A stretch of DNA of 64,000 nt from Cyanoderma ruficeps (taxonomy: Eukaryota; Chordata; Aves; Passeriformes; Timaliidae): NCBI GenBank assembly GCA_008694505.1, contig VZDJ01000346.1:13664075-13728074 (forward strand), in the 5' to 3' direction. A program made the position numbers and the translations under genes. Under the pieces are notes generated by a model that was not told the origin of the DNA, did not search any database, and saw only the letters and a program-made list of their open reading frames with translations. Shown piece after piece: positions 49,681 to 62,577 of the stretch; within the stretch, counting starts at the first letter, position 1, and each line of letters begins with the position of its first letter.

Positions 49681-52600
49681 TACTCGCACACTTCACATTC
49701 ATGTCAAGTAAGTGCCAAGCCTCTCCGGTTCATTTGTTATGAATCCCATGGACCAAGCAGAGTATGTTTCCCCTCACAGGGCCATAGTTGTGGGGGTGAT
49801 ATGTTTAGTTTGTTTGTTTTTTTTTAAAATTTATTTTTGTTTTTATTTTGTTTTATTTTGATTAAAAGTAGATTGTGGGCATTAGTGGCCAATTTACTTA
49901 TAAGTTAGATATTTTCAAGCTGATCTCTATTACTTTCCCATTATATAATGCCAAATTTTTATTGCTACCTTTGGGACTATTTTCCTTTAGCTTCTGTCCC
50001 AGTTGATTAAGAATGTAAATCTGGCAACAGCTGCATGGCAAAACCCATCCATGTTTCTCTGTGTAGTCATCTAGTTACAGCAGTAATCTAATCAATTAGG
50101 GTTGATATATATATAAAAATACAGAACAGATTTATGTCAGGTCTTCGATGTTGGAGCAGTGCTTTCAGATTGGCTTCTTCCTGCAACAAATTCAAATATT
50201 TTAACATAGAACTTTTAAGTTTTTGAGAAACAAAGTAGCCAGTATTTTAAGGATAAGCTTTGTGTAAGTTTCAAATAACTGGTATGTATATATGAATCAA
50301 GTGGTGATGTACAAGGCTCTCCATGCTTGATCAGCCCCATGTAAGCTCTAACATGCTTGACTGCAAGGACTGCCCCACTGCAGACCTGAGGGAAAAATCC
50401 GCCCAGAGTTAGTCACCTGCTCTGCAAAGGTAATAGTCTGAGCAGCTAGTGGGTAAAGCTGCGTAAGACAGGGCTATGTTATTACAGCTGTGCAGGCTCT
50501 TCTGGGACACTTCTAATGCATCGAGTGTTGACAATTTGATTGTTACCGAACACAGTAACGCAGTAACTTTGATTGTTTCCCTTCCTAGAGAGTCCACAAA
50601 AATGTTGTATTGCCACCAAGTGCCATTCTTCTAGGATATATTTAGCTTAGTAAATATAATAGCTGGATGAGAAATTTCTGAGAAGGACACTACAACTGTA
50701 AACAGGAAGAGGTAAGAAAGGGACAGATGGAATGAGTTATGTACTAGATAAAAGAAAACGGATATAGAACTTTAATATCAGTTTTGCAAATGAAGATTTT
50801 CCTTCTTGACTTTTTTTCTTTAGGATTGAGAAAAAGATTGGCTTTTACTGTTGTTTCTTTCACAAATGTTATCAATGTTATGCCATAACTATGTGTGTGT
50901 GTATGTACATTATTCATATATTGGTTTCATAACCTTCTGCACTGCAACATATTCAAACCAGCCAAGAAAATCAAAACTGCAAGCATAAACCTTAAAAATG
51001 TTTAAAATAATGATCTTTGGTAGAGAGCTACAGTAAAGACTAGTGAAAATTGAAATACAGTGTATGAAGAAGATTTCAGAACCATGCTTAAAGCTAGTGT
51101 AATAAAGTTAGGGAATGTAAAAAACAAGCTTTAATGTGAAATTCAAATAGTGCTGCTCTTTCACCATGCTACACCTCCATCACCTTCTCTGTGAAACCCT
51201 AATTAGGTCTTTTGACTACCCTTATGGAGTGACTGATGGCTAAACTCAACAGCTAAATTCTGCTTCGTCTTATATTCAGAGCAGTCATGCTGAAATCACA
51301 GCGAGCCAGTGAAGAATTTATTCTAAATATGTATTCAGAATCCTGAACAGTTCTTTCTACATTTTAGCTACTCCATCTGTATATTCATGCTGTATGACTT
51401 TTCCTTTCACTGTGCCACATGATATTTCGGCAATAATAAGTAGGAATCATTTATGAGGACACAGTTAATGGGTATTCTTAACCTCAGCTGAAAGCAAATA
51501 CAGGTTCAGGTAAAACTTTGGCATAATGCTTAGCACACTGTGATAGGTGCTGCAGTGCAGAAAGGCTTATTCTCGTACACAGAGCAAAATGGCAATATTC
51601 TGATGGCTGTATCTCAGGAATAATTACAGCTGCCATCATATAAATAAACATGTAGCACCTGAGAAGGTCAGTTCCCACAAATATTTAGTCAAATTTTGTT
51701 CAGACTTTTCAATTTTGCAAATAGGTCAAGGTACTCTGAGATTTACATACTTGCTCAGATATCACCAGCCCCTAGTATGAACCATTTCCATTAGTGGAAA
51801 AAAATAGAAAAGATGAAATTTGACTGACTGAAGAGTTTAGCTCACCTGAACAGTTTGTATTTTTGAGAAATATTTTATATATAAACTTAAAAAAAATGTA
51901 GCTTGAAATAAAATTAAGCAGCTAAAATTCATGTATTTATTATTATGTAAAAGTTAATTTAGACTAAATGCAAAACATGAAGTTGACTGACAGACTCTGA
52001 AGGACTAAACTGCTTAAAAATCTTCTGCAGGAATTAGTCTATTTTTGGGCACAAAACAACTGTTTTAGTCAATGGAAAAACTCCAGTTGTTTGCAGTGGG
52101 AGAGACAATGGACAGGCTCTAAACAGAATGGAAGAATCAGAAGATTTTGCTGCCTAAAGAGGGATTAAGCAACTGTACAAATGCAAAATGCCAAATGCAT
52201 TTCTGGTACAGTTAGATGAATAAAATTCATCTTCCTTAATTTACGCTGAAAAAAACCCCCAAACCAGAGGATATAACAAATACCTTTGCAGTCATTTGAA
52301 AAAAAATTAAATTCAACATTGTGGAGTTTCATTGTAGTGTGCAGACCTGGCAGGTAGGCCCTGCTAGATTAGCACCAGGCATGCCAAGCTGATTCCGTAT
52401 CAGAATCAGACCATATCAGGGATGGCAGAAGCTGCAGGTGGGGGTGGTTTTACCTCTGACTTGGAACAGCTAGTATGGATTCCTCTCAACAGCAGTTGAC
52501 AAATAGAGGTGGATTAAGAGCTACCATTCTTGAAATACAAAGAACCTGAATTTGCATCTGTAAATCTGTAAAATAAATGTTCACAGAATGTCTGAATGAC

Positions 52601-55441
52601 CAAATTGCACAATGTAACCCAAATCCTTTGTTTCAGATTCTCATTCTCAAACAGCATAGCCACATCTAAATTGAGTGGGAAGAATGGTCTCCAGCTTCTG
52701 ATAATTCTGCCCGTGTCCAAGTTCAGTGGGAAACAACTAGAAGAGAAGAGGAAAGACCATGAGAGGTGTTGTTTAAAAAATGAAAATTTTTTGATTTTCC
52801 TTTTTCAGCTCAATTTTTAAAAATAAAAACAAAAAATTATCACATCCCTACTAGTGTAAACATTAAACCAGTGAAAAATCACTTGCAAAGACAGCTGGGA
52901 AAAAAATTACCTCTTTTTTTTTTTTCAAGGCGTGGAGTACAATATAGTTCTGTGTGCAAGCTTTACTGTAGTCAGCTTTCTTAGAGAGAAGCACTTGTGA
53001 AACAAGTTAGACCAGTCTTTCTTGATGTTTCAGACCCTAAATCTTAACCATTAATGTGTGCACTGTCGAAGAAAAATAATTTCATGTTTCCTCTGTATTT
53101 CTTTCAAAAAAATGTTGAGCAACTTCATCACCAGAAAACAAGTGTGAATAACTATACATTTAAAGTAGCTTCTCTGTTACTCTCTTTTCAGGAATTTCTT
53201 ACTAGCATGTTTAAAGATTTTGATTTAGGTACAACCAAATCTCCAAAAAGGACCATTTAAGAATAAGTACAAAACATGGTAATAAACTTTACAATATCTC
53301 AGCAAACTCTGGTTATTCTAATGATTGATATAAAAATGTTTCAGGATGCTCGTTCCATATTTTCATAACTGAATTAATTTTATTGTGATTGTTTCACTGA
53401 AAAACCTAGAAAACTTCCTGCAGGTAACATGACTTAAAGGAACACCAAATGTGCTAAAAAAACTCCCCAAAATCTTTAAATCAACATTCAACTTTTCTTA
53501 AATTTGATGTTTTGAAAAATGAGTCAAGGTCATATCAGGTTTTTCTTTACTCCAGTTTTACTTGGTCATGTCTCCTTTACTCCTACTTACAATACAAAAA
53601 TGATAACTGAGCAATCCAATTTGCTTTCTGTAAGGTTTTTTGAAGATTCTTTTTCCCTTTGTTGATTCACTTTCAGTCCAATGAGCTCTTGTGCTCTGAA
53701 TTGTAATAATTCTTCTGACAAATACTGGGTGCTTTTTTACTGTGAAAAATTTAGAGGTGTTTACACTGAAGTGAATGTTCATCATAACTCTTTAAGGAAA
53801 AGGGGGAAATATAATGGCCACAACGTGTACAACTGGACCTAAATCCATATTCTGGAAGTTGCACTGCATTTCCCAAAGACACTGTCAGGCATACGATCGG
53901 TGAGTGTTTGTAGAGAGTCTCACCTGAAGGATGCCAACTTCCAGCTGATGACTCATGAACTACATTTACAAATAGAAATTCCTAAGCCAGGAGCTTGCGA
54001 CTCACTTGATTTTTCAACAGTGCTGAAAACTCTGTTCATGGTCTACTTTAGGAGAGAAGTGTTGTGCCAAGTGAATAAGAGTCATAGATTTTGACATTTT
54101 AAAACACAGAATCTTTAAAATGAATGTTTTGTTAACAATGACTACATACTGATATACACTGATCATTTTATACCAGTCTAGTGAAGATGGCTTTAAATTT
54201 AGAAGGTAAATGTAGACAATTTTGATTGCTTCTGGAGGAAAGTCAATACTAATAATTTTACATTCTCATCCACTACATAAGCTAAAAGCATCAACCCTCT
54301 AGCCAAGTCACTCAATCTGACAGCAGGAACAATACTGAAGAGGCTATTATCCTACAGTTTACCAAGCTAGTCTGACATGTCCTGCAAAATAGAGATTGGA
54401 AAAAAAGAAATCATATGGTGCATATGGTGTTTAATGGTGTTCAAAATAGAAAAAAAAAATTTTGTGTCCTTGCAACAAAACAGTTTAATTTATTCTTCAG
54501 TCATATAAAGAACTGTATTTTCTTTTATTGTATTTGAAAATTTATGATTGCAACAATCAATTATTGTGACAAGAATTACTTACTAGATTTCAAAATTACT
54601 GATTAAAAAATATACTTTAGCATTAACTCTATACAGGCTTCAAAGAGCGCTTTAATCAGCCTTTCAATATTGAACACAATAATAATAGAAATTAAACATG
54701 CAAATGATAGTGAAAATATTACCAAACTGTACCTTTCCTGAAATTTTGTTTATTTTTTCATGAGTATTATCTGTGAGAAGTGTTAGATTGACAGTTCTGG
54801 TGGTTTAATTCCTTTCTATTTACCTACATTTTGATATTGCAATTTTCTTCCAGCTCTAAACCGGAGGGATTTACACAGGGAGAACAGAATAAGTTTTGAT
54901 TGCTGATAGATATCTGCATTTTTCTGTCTTTCCAGAGAAATAACTCCACCAACACAAGAGTTACCCAGGTCAAGAACAGCAGTCATAATGTCCTTTAGGG
55001 TAGTAAAATTGTTGCACTATTACTGTAACTGCCAATTATCTTATCTGCTTGTAGCTTTCTTTAGTAAAGGGCTACAGCAATTTTCTTAGCTAAGCCTCCA
55101 CATTCAGGACCATCACCAAAATTCTGCTTCAGATGCCACTTTTGAAATTTTCCTTCTTTCTCATGAAAATATTGTGTAAGACATTACATGATGTAAGACT
55201 TTAGGGAAACAGAACTTTCTAGATTTAATCTACATTTACATGAAATAGCGCTATACCTTGTGAGCTACAATGCTCAAGTTGCAGTTAAAAAGGACCACCT
55301 TATGCTACATATCTCTACTTCATGATTCTAAAATCTGCCATTTCCTTTAGAAAACAATTTAGTGACTATACTTTTTAGTCAACCGCCAAACAGTTTCACT
55401 ATTTCTCTATTTTAAGGTTAAGCCTGCCAAAATTATTTTAA
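49681..55441. other. AT-rich non-coding interval
   Basis: No gene supported. GC-richer unique stretches lie at 50310-50620, 52330-52480 and 53830-54080, without recognised repeat or protein content. Poly-T lies near 52913-52925. Confidence 0.45.
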
Positions 55442-55442
55442 C

Positions 55443-55519
55443 CATGGTCAGAGGTAAAGCAGACATTCTTAAAATGAGTGTACATTCATTTCAAGAATGT
55501 CTGCTTTACCTCTGACCAT
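55443..55519. repeat. Near-perfect 76-bp palindrome (inverted repeat)
   Basis: Left arm 55445-55470 starts TGGTCAGAGGTAAAGC. Its exact reverse complement (26 bp) ends at 55518, and one further pair extends the stem to 55444-55519. The 22 bases between the arms are themselves palindromic except for two positions (A55471/C55492 and G55478/T55485), so the segment could fold into a hairpin of about 38 bp with almost no loop. TTTTAAC flanks it on both sides (55436-55442 and 55519-55525), reminiscent of a target duplication. The rest of the interval looks unrelated. Confidence 0.92.
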
Positions 55520-55629
55520 TTTAACTAATATTGTTTATACTCTGATTAGTATATTAACCTAATAAATCAGAGTCAGATAAATCACAGAAAATGCAAAAAA
55601 TGTGTGCATCTTTTTTTCCATGTTCTGTG

Positions 55630-55880
55630 CCATCTGCCCAGCAGACAACTGCTTAATGACTTGTTTCATGATTGAGGCTGCTCATTGAAACAAATCCTGG
55701 CAATGCTAAGGTACATGGAAGACAAGGAGGTGATCTAAAACATCTAGACCTGTGCTATAGTCCCCTATGATGCGGTGATGACAATGGTCAACAAGGGAAA
55801 ACTGACCAATGTCATCCACCTCGACTTCTTAGCTGCTGAATACTTATGTACACAGATCAAATGTGCACCAAATTTCACCA
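55630..55880 (+). pseudogene. Relic of CR1-type LINE reverse transcriptase
   Basis: One plus-strand reading gives MLRYMEDKEVI, then after stops a segment reading YDAVMTMVNKGKLTNVIHLD with FLAAEYL following. This matches the order of the CR1 ORF2 reverse-transcriptase block (…KEVI… YDGVT…DKGR.TDVIYLDF.KAFD). The motif-A Asp in LDF is kept, but the later AFD is changed to AEY. The residues between KEVI and YD that the family normally carries are missing, and in-frame stops occur at both sides of the gap. It is an old fragment of coding sequence, distinct from the 3'-end CR1 pieces elsewhere; no 3' tail adjoins it. Confidence 0.6.
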
Positions 55881-57353
55881 CATTTAAAAATAAAATGCAC
55901 TAAGGCTCCATTAGACACTAAAATTCATAGCAAGGATGTTTCTGTGGGCGGTAGGCTGTCATCTACAGTGTTGAAATTCGGACTGATATGAAACAGAAAG
56001 TAATTGCTAGACACTTCAAGACATTTATTAAGCTAAAAAAAAAATAAAATATCAAAACCAAGCCAAACACAAAATAAATCTTTTTCTGTGCCCATCAATT
56101 GGCAAAGCAACTGTCACAAAGGCACAGTTAATCACAGGAAGGTCAAAATCCCAATAAAAGAAAATACCTTTCAGAGGAAATATTAAACAAATACCCTTGG
56201 GATTTTACCATCCCCTGGTTTCCAAGGTGTAGCCAAAGACCTGAGGATCATTAAGAATTTTTAAGAACTACCGAGAAATGAAGAAAGAAGGTATTATTTC
56301 CCCAGTCTTTCATATCTTTCAGGTACGTACAGGCAGAGTCTTCCTAGCTGATGACAATTATTTGGGTTTAGTGGAGCAGCCTATTTTACAATGTGTCATT
56401 GATTACTGTATCCCACATCCACATTACAATGATGGACATATCTGCTGCTCATCTACCTGTAGGTTCTAGCTGACTGGAAACAAGTTCTTAATCTAATCCT
56501 AGCCATGTAATTTTGCTCCAAAACAACACGGGGAGAACTTGTCTAAGCAAGCACAACTGTATTGCACTGCACTGTACAGCCCGTCTGTGGTAACTCAAGG
56601 CTTCGCCCTTCTTTCCATGATTTGGAACTTTTCTAAAGGAATGAATTTTGTATAGAAGCCAGGTATATTTGAGATTCGAAATTAAGGTTTGTTTTCATTT
56701 CAATATCCAGAGCATTTCCCTGGCTGTCTTTATGACTCTCATTTCACTTGTGATGGTAGCACAGCAGAAATAAGGTATCTAGAGCAGCATGTCTGAGGGC
56801 AATGATGACTTAAACTTTTCCCCTCAACAAAGGAGTTAATATCTCTTCAAAAAATCACCAAAGTCACTATTCAGATGTAGTATGAGGCTTTCATGTTTGA
56901 TGTCTTTTAGCCAGTATCTCATCTTCAGAGGGAAACAGATTCTCTGCATGGGTGGACCTGAACAAAATCTTACCAGGCAAGCACATAGCAAAGAGTGGCA
57001 GGGGACAATTTATTCACCAAAACACAATGGCTCAAGGAGACAGTGAAATGTAGAAAAAATTTGGACTCAACAAGGGGAAGAAACTATGCTACACCTCTCA
57101 AGGAAAAATGTATTTGTGATTTATATTTTCCTAATTACTTCAAATGTTTTTTCAGAATAAGACATTTTTAGGGTCCTTACAATACTTCAGAGTTTGAAAA
57201 AGATAAAATGTATTAAACAGGTTTTTTTACTAAGAAAGATTTTCAAGAGTACTTTGTGATCTCAAGACTTCAGCAGATTGAGAAAAAGCAGTTGACAGTA
57301 GCAGCACACGAGCAAAATAAGCTCCATGTTAATAAAAGCATTTCAAATTTGTA
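55881..57353. other. Non-coding interval
   Basis: No gene supported. Contains A-rich runs near 56030 and some GC-richer unique sequence at 56520-56780, but no recognisable repeat. Confidence 0.45.
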
Positions 57354-57359
57354 TTATTG
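57354..57359. repeat. Left target-site duplication (TTATTG)
   Basis: TTATTG directly precedes the LTR and recurs at 57987-57992. Because the flank also contains TGTG, a start two bases earlier with a TTAT duplication is a less likely alternative. Confidence 0.75.
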
Positions 57360-57986
57360 TGTGGTGGTGTGTTCTGTACAATAAGTTTGCTGTAAGTCTA
57401 GGGTTGCACAAAATGGCTTTTCTTTGTACCCTTGTTCAGTTTGTTGTACCCCAGTTTCTCTTTGTAACCCAAAGTTGCTACTTTTCCCCACAGCCTCCCC
57501 CAGATACAGCTCCTGATTGGTTTGCTTTTCCCACCTTGGCTGCCTGTCCTTCAGGTGTCAAGAGCCTTTCCCGCCCTGTCAGTCACCCCAAGACCTGTCC
57601 CCCAAGTCCAGAAGCTTCTGAGAGGAATCTCTGGTGACTGGCTGGGTTGGAACCTTTCCCCTCCTATCTCCATGTATGTCAGTGTATGTTATGTTAACAA
57701 CCACTCCATGTTGTACCCCATTGGCTCTGTTCCTACCCTCCCTGAGATCCCACCTTCTGTAACAAAACCCTCTCTCTCCCCGTGCTCGGGGTCACTCTTG
57801 AGGCACCGGACACGAGGCGAGGGGTCTGTGCTGATCCCAATAAACCCGGTTTTGCTCTAAGCCTCTGGAGTGATCCTCCTTTCTCCTCTTGCCATCGTCT
57901 TGCTGACGCTTCCCGGTTGCCGAACCCCAAGAACTGCTGCGGTGTCGGGGCTGGCCGTGCCAAGGGTAATACCACACACCGCAACA
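57360..57986 (+). mobile_element. Young solo LTR with 6-bp target duplication (ERVK-like)
   Basis: 627 bp with ends TGTGGTGGTGTG...CACACCGCAACA (TG...CA, imperfect inverted ends). Flanked by TTATTG on both sides. It is clearly the most GC- and CpG-rich part of the window, in contrast to its AT-rich surroundings. U3 contains inverted CCAAT boxes (GATTGG near 57516, CATTGG near 57719). A canonical AATAAA lies at 57839-57844, followed by a CpG-rich R/U5. No internal gag/pol/env adjoins, so it is a solo LTR. A 6-bp duplication is typical of class II (ERVK/alpha-beta) integrases; the class is inferred from that. Retained CpG and identical duplications suggest a recent insertion. Overlapping frames of 61-112 codons here are not genes. 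Confidence 0.9.
57839..57844 (+). terminator. Polyadenylation signal AATAAA of the LTR
   Basis: Canonical hexamer about 140 bp before the LTR end, in the position expected near the R region. It could also end host transcripts read through on the plus strand. Confidence 0.6.
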
Positions 57987-57992
57987 TTATTG
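57987..57992. repeat. Right target-site duplication (TTATTG)
   Basis: Identical to 57354-57359. Confidence 0.75.
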
Positions 57993-60900
57993 TGTTCTTG
58001 ATTATAATGGTAAAAGAACATAAGCCCTTCACTCTATGGATTTAAATTTGAATTTATTGAATTTAAGAGTATAAATATTGCATCAAGGTCATCTTGTGAC
58101 TATTTTTGTTCTACTTCAGGCTTTTTCTAAAAACACCCTTCTTCTTCTTTCATACCTGAACAGATCATACTTTCATCAGTGAACACAGTTACAGAAGGTA
58201 CCCTCAGTTTCATGTCAACAATTGTTCTGTATTACTTACATACAGAACTGATCTTCTGAATTTGCTTTCATGCTAGCACACCATGGATCATTTAGATGTT
58301 TGCATTGTTAAACACAGCTTCTTTTATAAAGTTTTAACAGTTTAATATCTTTAGTTATTTCTCTTCTATCCATCTTGCTAAGATGTGGTTCGTTTTAATT
58401 CAATACCCTTATTTCCATCTATGAAACATGATATTAGATTAAAACTTGGTTTTTAGATATCTATTCATCATAGATGTCAGAGAGGACCTTTTTGTTGTAT
58501 TTTGGTTTGGTTTGGTTCTGTAATTTATTTGCCTTCTCACACTGAGAGAAAAAGAAGATGCAGCCTGAAATTCGCTCTGGTACTCATCTAGGTGGTTAGT
58601 AAATTCCATTCATGTCTTCCCCACTTTCTGCCTTTCTTTTTTCCTTGAAGGATTAAACCAGGAGTTAGAGTGGTGACCTGGGAGTATTTATGACTGGAGA
58701 AAGAAGTTAGACTAGACTGACGTGCCTTCCTACATGCTATCTATTTAGGCTGGAACTGTATGAGATGAAGTTAATGGATTCTGTAACAGACCTAACAGGT
58801 CTCATTTCACCACCTTGTCACAGGTTGAACAGGTGGGTTTGGGAGAAGAAGGAGTTCATGACCTCTGAGGAAATGACACAGGAATCTCACTGCACATTGA
58901 ACTATCTCTAGCTTATTTCACAGGAAAAGAAAAAATCAAGGAAATTTTTCTCACGTGAACAGTTTATCAGCAGGGAGTCAACCCAGAGAGAAGTAAGAAG
59001 CCATTCACACCTGAAACCACTCTCTACATTGAGTTATTAATAGTATTTACCATGAGGAATCATAGTCAGTGAGTATAAATCTGTCTGCAAATTTAGAAGG
59101 AAGACAAATCATACTTGGCTATCTGCAAAAGGATTAACCGATCTGACAGCAGTATTTTTCAAACTTAAGAAATAAGAACTGAAAAGAATGAAACTGATAA
59201 AGAAGTGAGAATAAATTTGCAGTCTTCAGTATTTTGTTTTGATGTGAAAACACTTTTTTATTCCCTCTGACGATTTACTTTGTATTTAGTGTTTCTGTCC
59301 TGATCTTAAGATTAACTACCATCATGTCTGATTATGTCTCCAACCTTCTCTCTCATAAAGCTTATGATGTCAGCTTTGTAACGCAGTTTGTTCCTCATTC
59401 TCTCAACTAGGTCCATGGTTTGTTTTTGTCCTCCTAGTTCTCTCTAGCACAATAAATGCCTTTGAGAGTTAAGCTAAAAATTTCCTTACCTCTTATTTGG
59501 ATCTACCTTTCAGAAAAACTTCCACAGAGTTTTAAAATATTAATCAGTCAAATCAATAATATATCTTTTGTGCATTGTGGTTTGAGAAGAAAAAAGATTC
59601 AGTTGCAAATGGATTTGGCAAGCAATATTTCTAATGTTTCTGTGGCAATTTCACTGCTGCTTTCTACTGTTCAGTCTTCTTACCAGAATATATCTGAAAA
59701 TATTAGACTGAAGAACCTTAATCTAAAATACTGACCTTTCTTTTTGCATTCTTTTTACCACCTTTTTGATGATGTAAAATTATACATTAAAATAGAATAT
59801 CAACATCATTTTTTTATTTCCCATGTTATAGGTAAGAGAAGAAAAATGAGTTTTGAATGAAGGAATCAACATTTGTTTTGCTTATGTGAACATTTCCAAT
59901 AGACTAGAAATGTTAAGGAATTAGAATTTAACCTTTAGTTATTATCTGAGCATTATATTTATTATTTGGTTGAATGTGTCTTAAAGTATCTGAGGAAAGA
60001 ATTACATATAAAGATTAAGAACATCAACCATTTTTTTCCTATATTTGGATTTTTAAAACAGTGCCTAGAGAAGCGCAAAACTGACCATTGCTTCTTACAA
60101 GGACATAGTTTCATTAAGGAATGTTTTTCACAGAACATTTTCATGCTTGTCAACCCTAATGTATGTTTTCTAATTAATTAAGGACTAATTGAAGAAATTT
60201 ACTGTAAAATGTAGTGCAGAGGCTATTAGTATGGCTGAAAATAATCTCTGATTCAGAACTCACTGAAATCTAAAAACAAAATAGAAATAATCTTCTCTTC
60301 TCTCATGCATGCATATTTTAAAAGTGTAAATTATTACTGGTTAGTTTTTGAGACACTAGGGGAAGAAGATTCTTACCTGTCTCATTAATGTATTTATTCA
60401 GCAGTTTACTTTTTATAATACAAAATAAGAAGGAAACATTACATATATGTTTTCATTCCCCTTATTTTTTAGATTCTTCAGAAGACTCTGGTGACCTTGC
60501 TTAAATGTAAAATGTCAAGTTTATTTCTGAATGGCTCAAGTTTCTATATTAACCTGTGTGCTCGTGCATGCGTGTAAGCATCTGCTTCCATAAGGAAAGA
60601 TGTCCATGTCAGTCTGACATATACTGACAATATGTGTGTATGATGAAAGGAAAGAGCACTTACTTCTTACAAGAATACCTCTTCTCAATGCAACATCCAT
60701 AGTTCAGAAATGAACTGTAAGAGACTCCTATTTTAGCACTCCCTCAATGGGCCTCAGAAGCCTGTCTTAAGGAACTTTCCTGTGCAAAGAATTGCAAAAA
60801 AGAGGTAGAAATCGTATCCAGGATAAGTTTGTGTTTTGCTCACTGAATTAGCCATTCTATATCTATGGAAAAACTCCTTTTAGCAATGATGAGAATGAAA

Positions 60901-62575
60901 ACTTCATATGTTCCCAGACAATATAGTAAGTAAGACATTGTAGAAATCCCTTTGTTAAGTCAGTGTTTACTTAGAACTCTAAATTTTGCTTAAGCAATTT
61001 GTTAGATAAATTCAATTACACACAGGTGATATAACTGCATACAGGTGTGTCCTAAAAGCCTCCTATAGTTAGGCCTACTAGCACTTGTACATCTCAGAGA
61101 AAAGGTTTGAAATTAAACATATTGTAACATGATCAGATATATGGTAAAAGTTACTGGGGAGAAACTTCTGTCAGCTGAGTCACTGTAATTCTGATAGCCT
61201 GTGTGTATCACAGGAATAATATGAAAAGTAACAATAATCCACTAGTGGTAAAAGGGTTTCTTTAATATGTAGAGGAAGATTGTAGAGCTGATGATAAATT
61301 TAAAACTAAATTTTCATAAACTGGTGTCTCACACCATAACAAAGCTCTGTTATAATGCTGGAAATACAACTGCATCTCAGCTATAAGCTTGTTTCTTGAA
61401 TGCAAATCAAAAATTTAAACATTACCTCCTTGAAAAGTCAGTATTAATGTCTGCTACTAATTAACTAAGAAATTTATTGCACCTATACAAATCTTCAAAG
61501 ATGCATAATCTATAAGAAGATGTAAAAAACAAGTATGTCTATGTAAAATGCATGGACAGGTATATAATTTTGCAGTATGCCTCTACTTATCTAATACTTG
61601 TAAGAAAGTGTTGTAAAAATCCATTTGCCTGGTGCTTTTAACCACAAATCTCTTTCTTCCTCCTTTTATATAAGTTCAAGAGCATATATATGTGTATACG
61701 TTCCATTTAGCATTGAGACATCTGGTCACTCTTGTGGTAATCATCAAACATGAGTAGAACGATCTGCTGCTATAGGAGAAAAACAGATGATGCCAAACTC
61801 TGCCTCATTTTCCATCCACAGAAAATTCTACTAATACTTTCTGAATTGCTTTAGGTTGAGATGGTTTAAGTCCATTTCAACGACTGTATCTACATTTACA
61901 AAATAGATCAAAAAACCAATTAATGTTATTTCCTAATACATATCTTAACACAGATTGCTCATCTGTTTATGTAAGTATATATTTAAAATAACAACCAAAG
62001 GTCACTGAGCAGGTGTCCAAGAGTAGGAAAAAGGGCACATCCTGAGTTCATTACTATTCCCATGTTACAAGCATCTTCCTTTTTATTTAAAAATTTTCTA
62101 CTTGATTTAAATTAGAGAATACTGTAATAGGAAAAATAGCATCCCTGAAAGCAGATTTTTTTTAATAACTGGATATTATATTGCTTTTTCCATGACTTCC
62201 AATATTGCAGCAGCTTTGAAAAGGCTAGATAAGAGTTTTCTCTAGATTTTTTTTTCTCTAGGAAAGCATAAGATAGACAAGAGTTTTCTCTAGATTTTTT
62301 TTATTTTAGGGAAGCATTAATAAACAACTTCTCTGTTCTTAAAAGAAAAACTCTTAAAACCAGAATATCTTACAAGTGGATGCTGTTTGTTTTTATGTTT
62401 TAAACAGCCAACAGGACCAAATCAAAGCATTCAAGCGTACTCCCTGCCTAGAGTTCTCTAACTGGAAATAGTATGCCTACCTTTTTTGAGGAAACAGTGA
62501 CATTTACAATTTGGCCTTGAAAGTGTATAAGTTGGATACCACTCCTCTTCAAAATGTTTTGCAATACATTTAGCT
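57993..62575. other. AT-rich non-coding interval
   Basis: No gene supported. Contains (TTTGG)n-like bases near 58500-58518, GC-richer unique sequence at 58640-58920, and a diverged 48-bp tandem duplication at 62227-62320. Frames at 59456 and 59966 have no recognisable domains and the latter overlaps an antisense frame. Confidence 0.45.
62227..62320. repeat. Two-copy tandem duplication, 48-bp period
   Basis: AGATAAGAGTTTTCTCTAGA at 62227 recurs as AGACAAGAGTTTTCTCTAGA at 62275. Each is followed by a T-run, then a TA-GG(A/G)AAGCAT(A/T)A segment. Similarity fades after about 45 bases. Confidence 0.8.
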
Positions 62576-62577
62576 CA

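Noticed and set aside
57326..58045. Cluster of overlapping open frames of 61-112 codons on both strands
   Set aside because: They lie in a GC-rich solo LTR bounded by TG...CA ends and target duplications, and no viral or host protein is seen in any frame.
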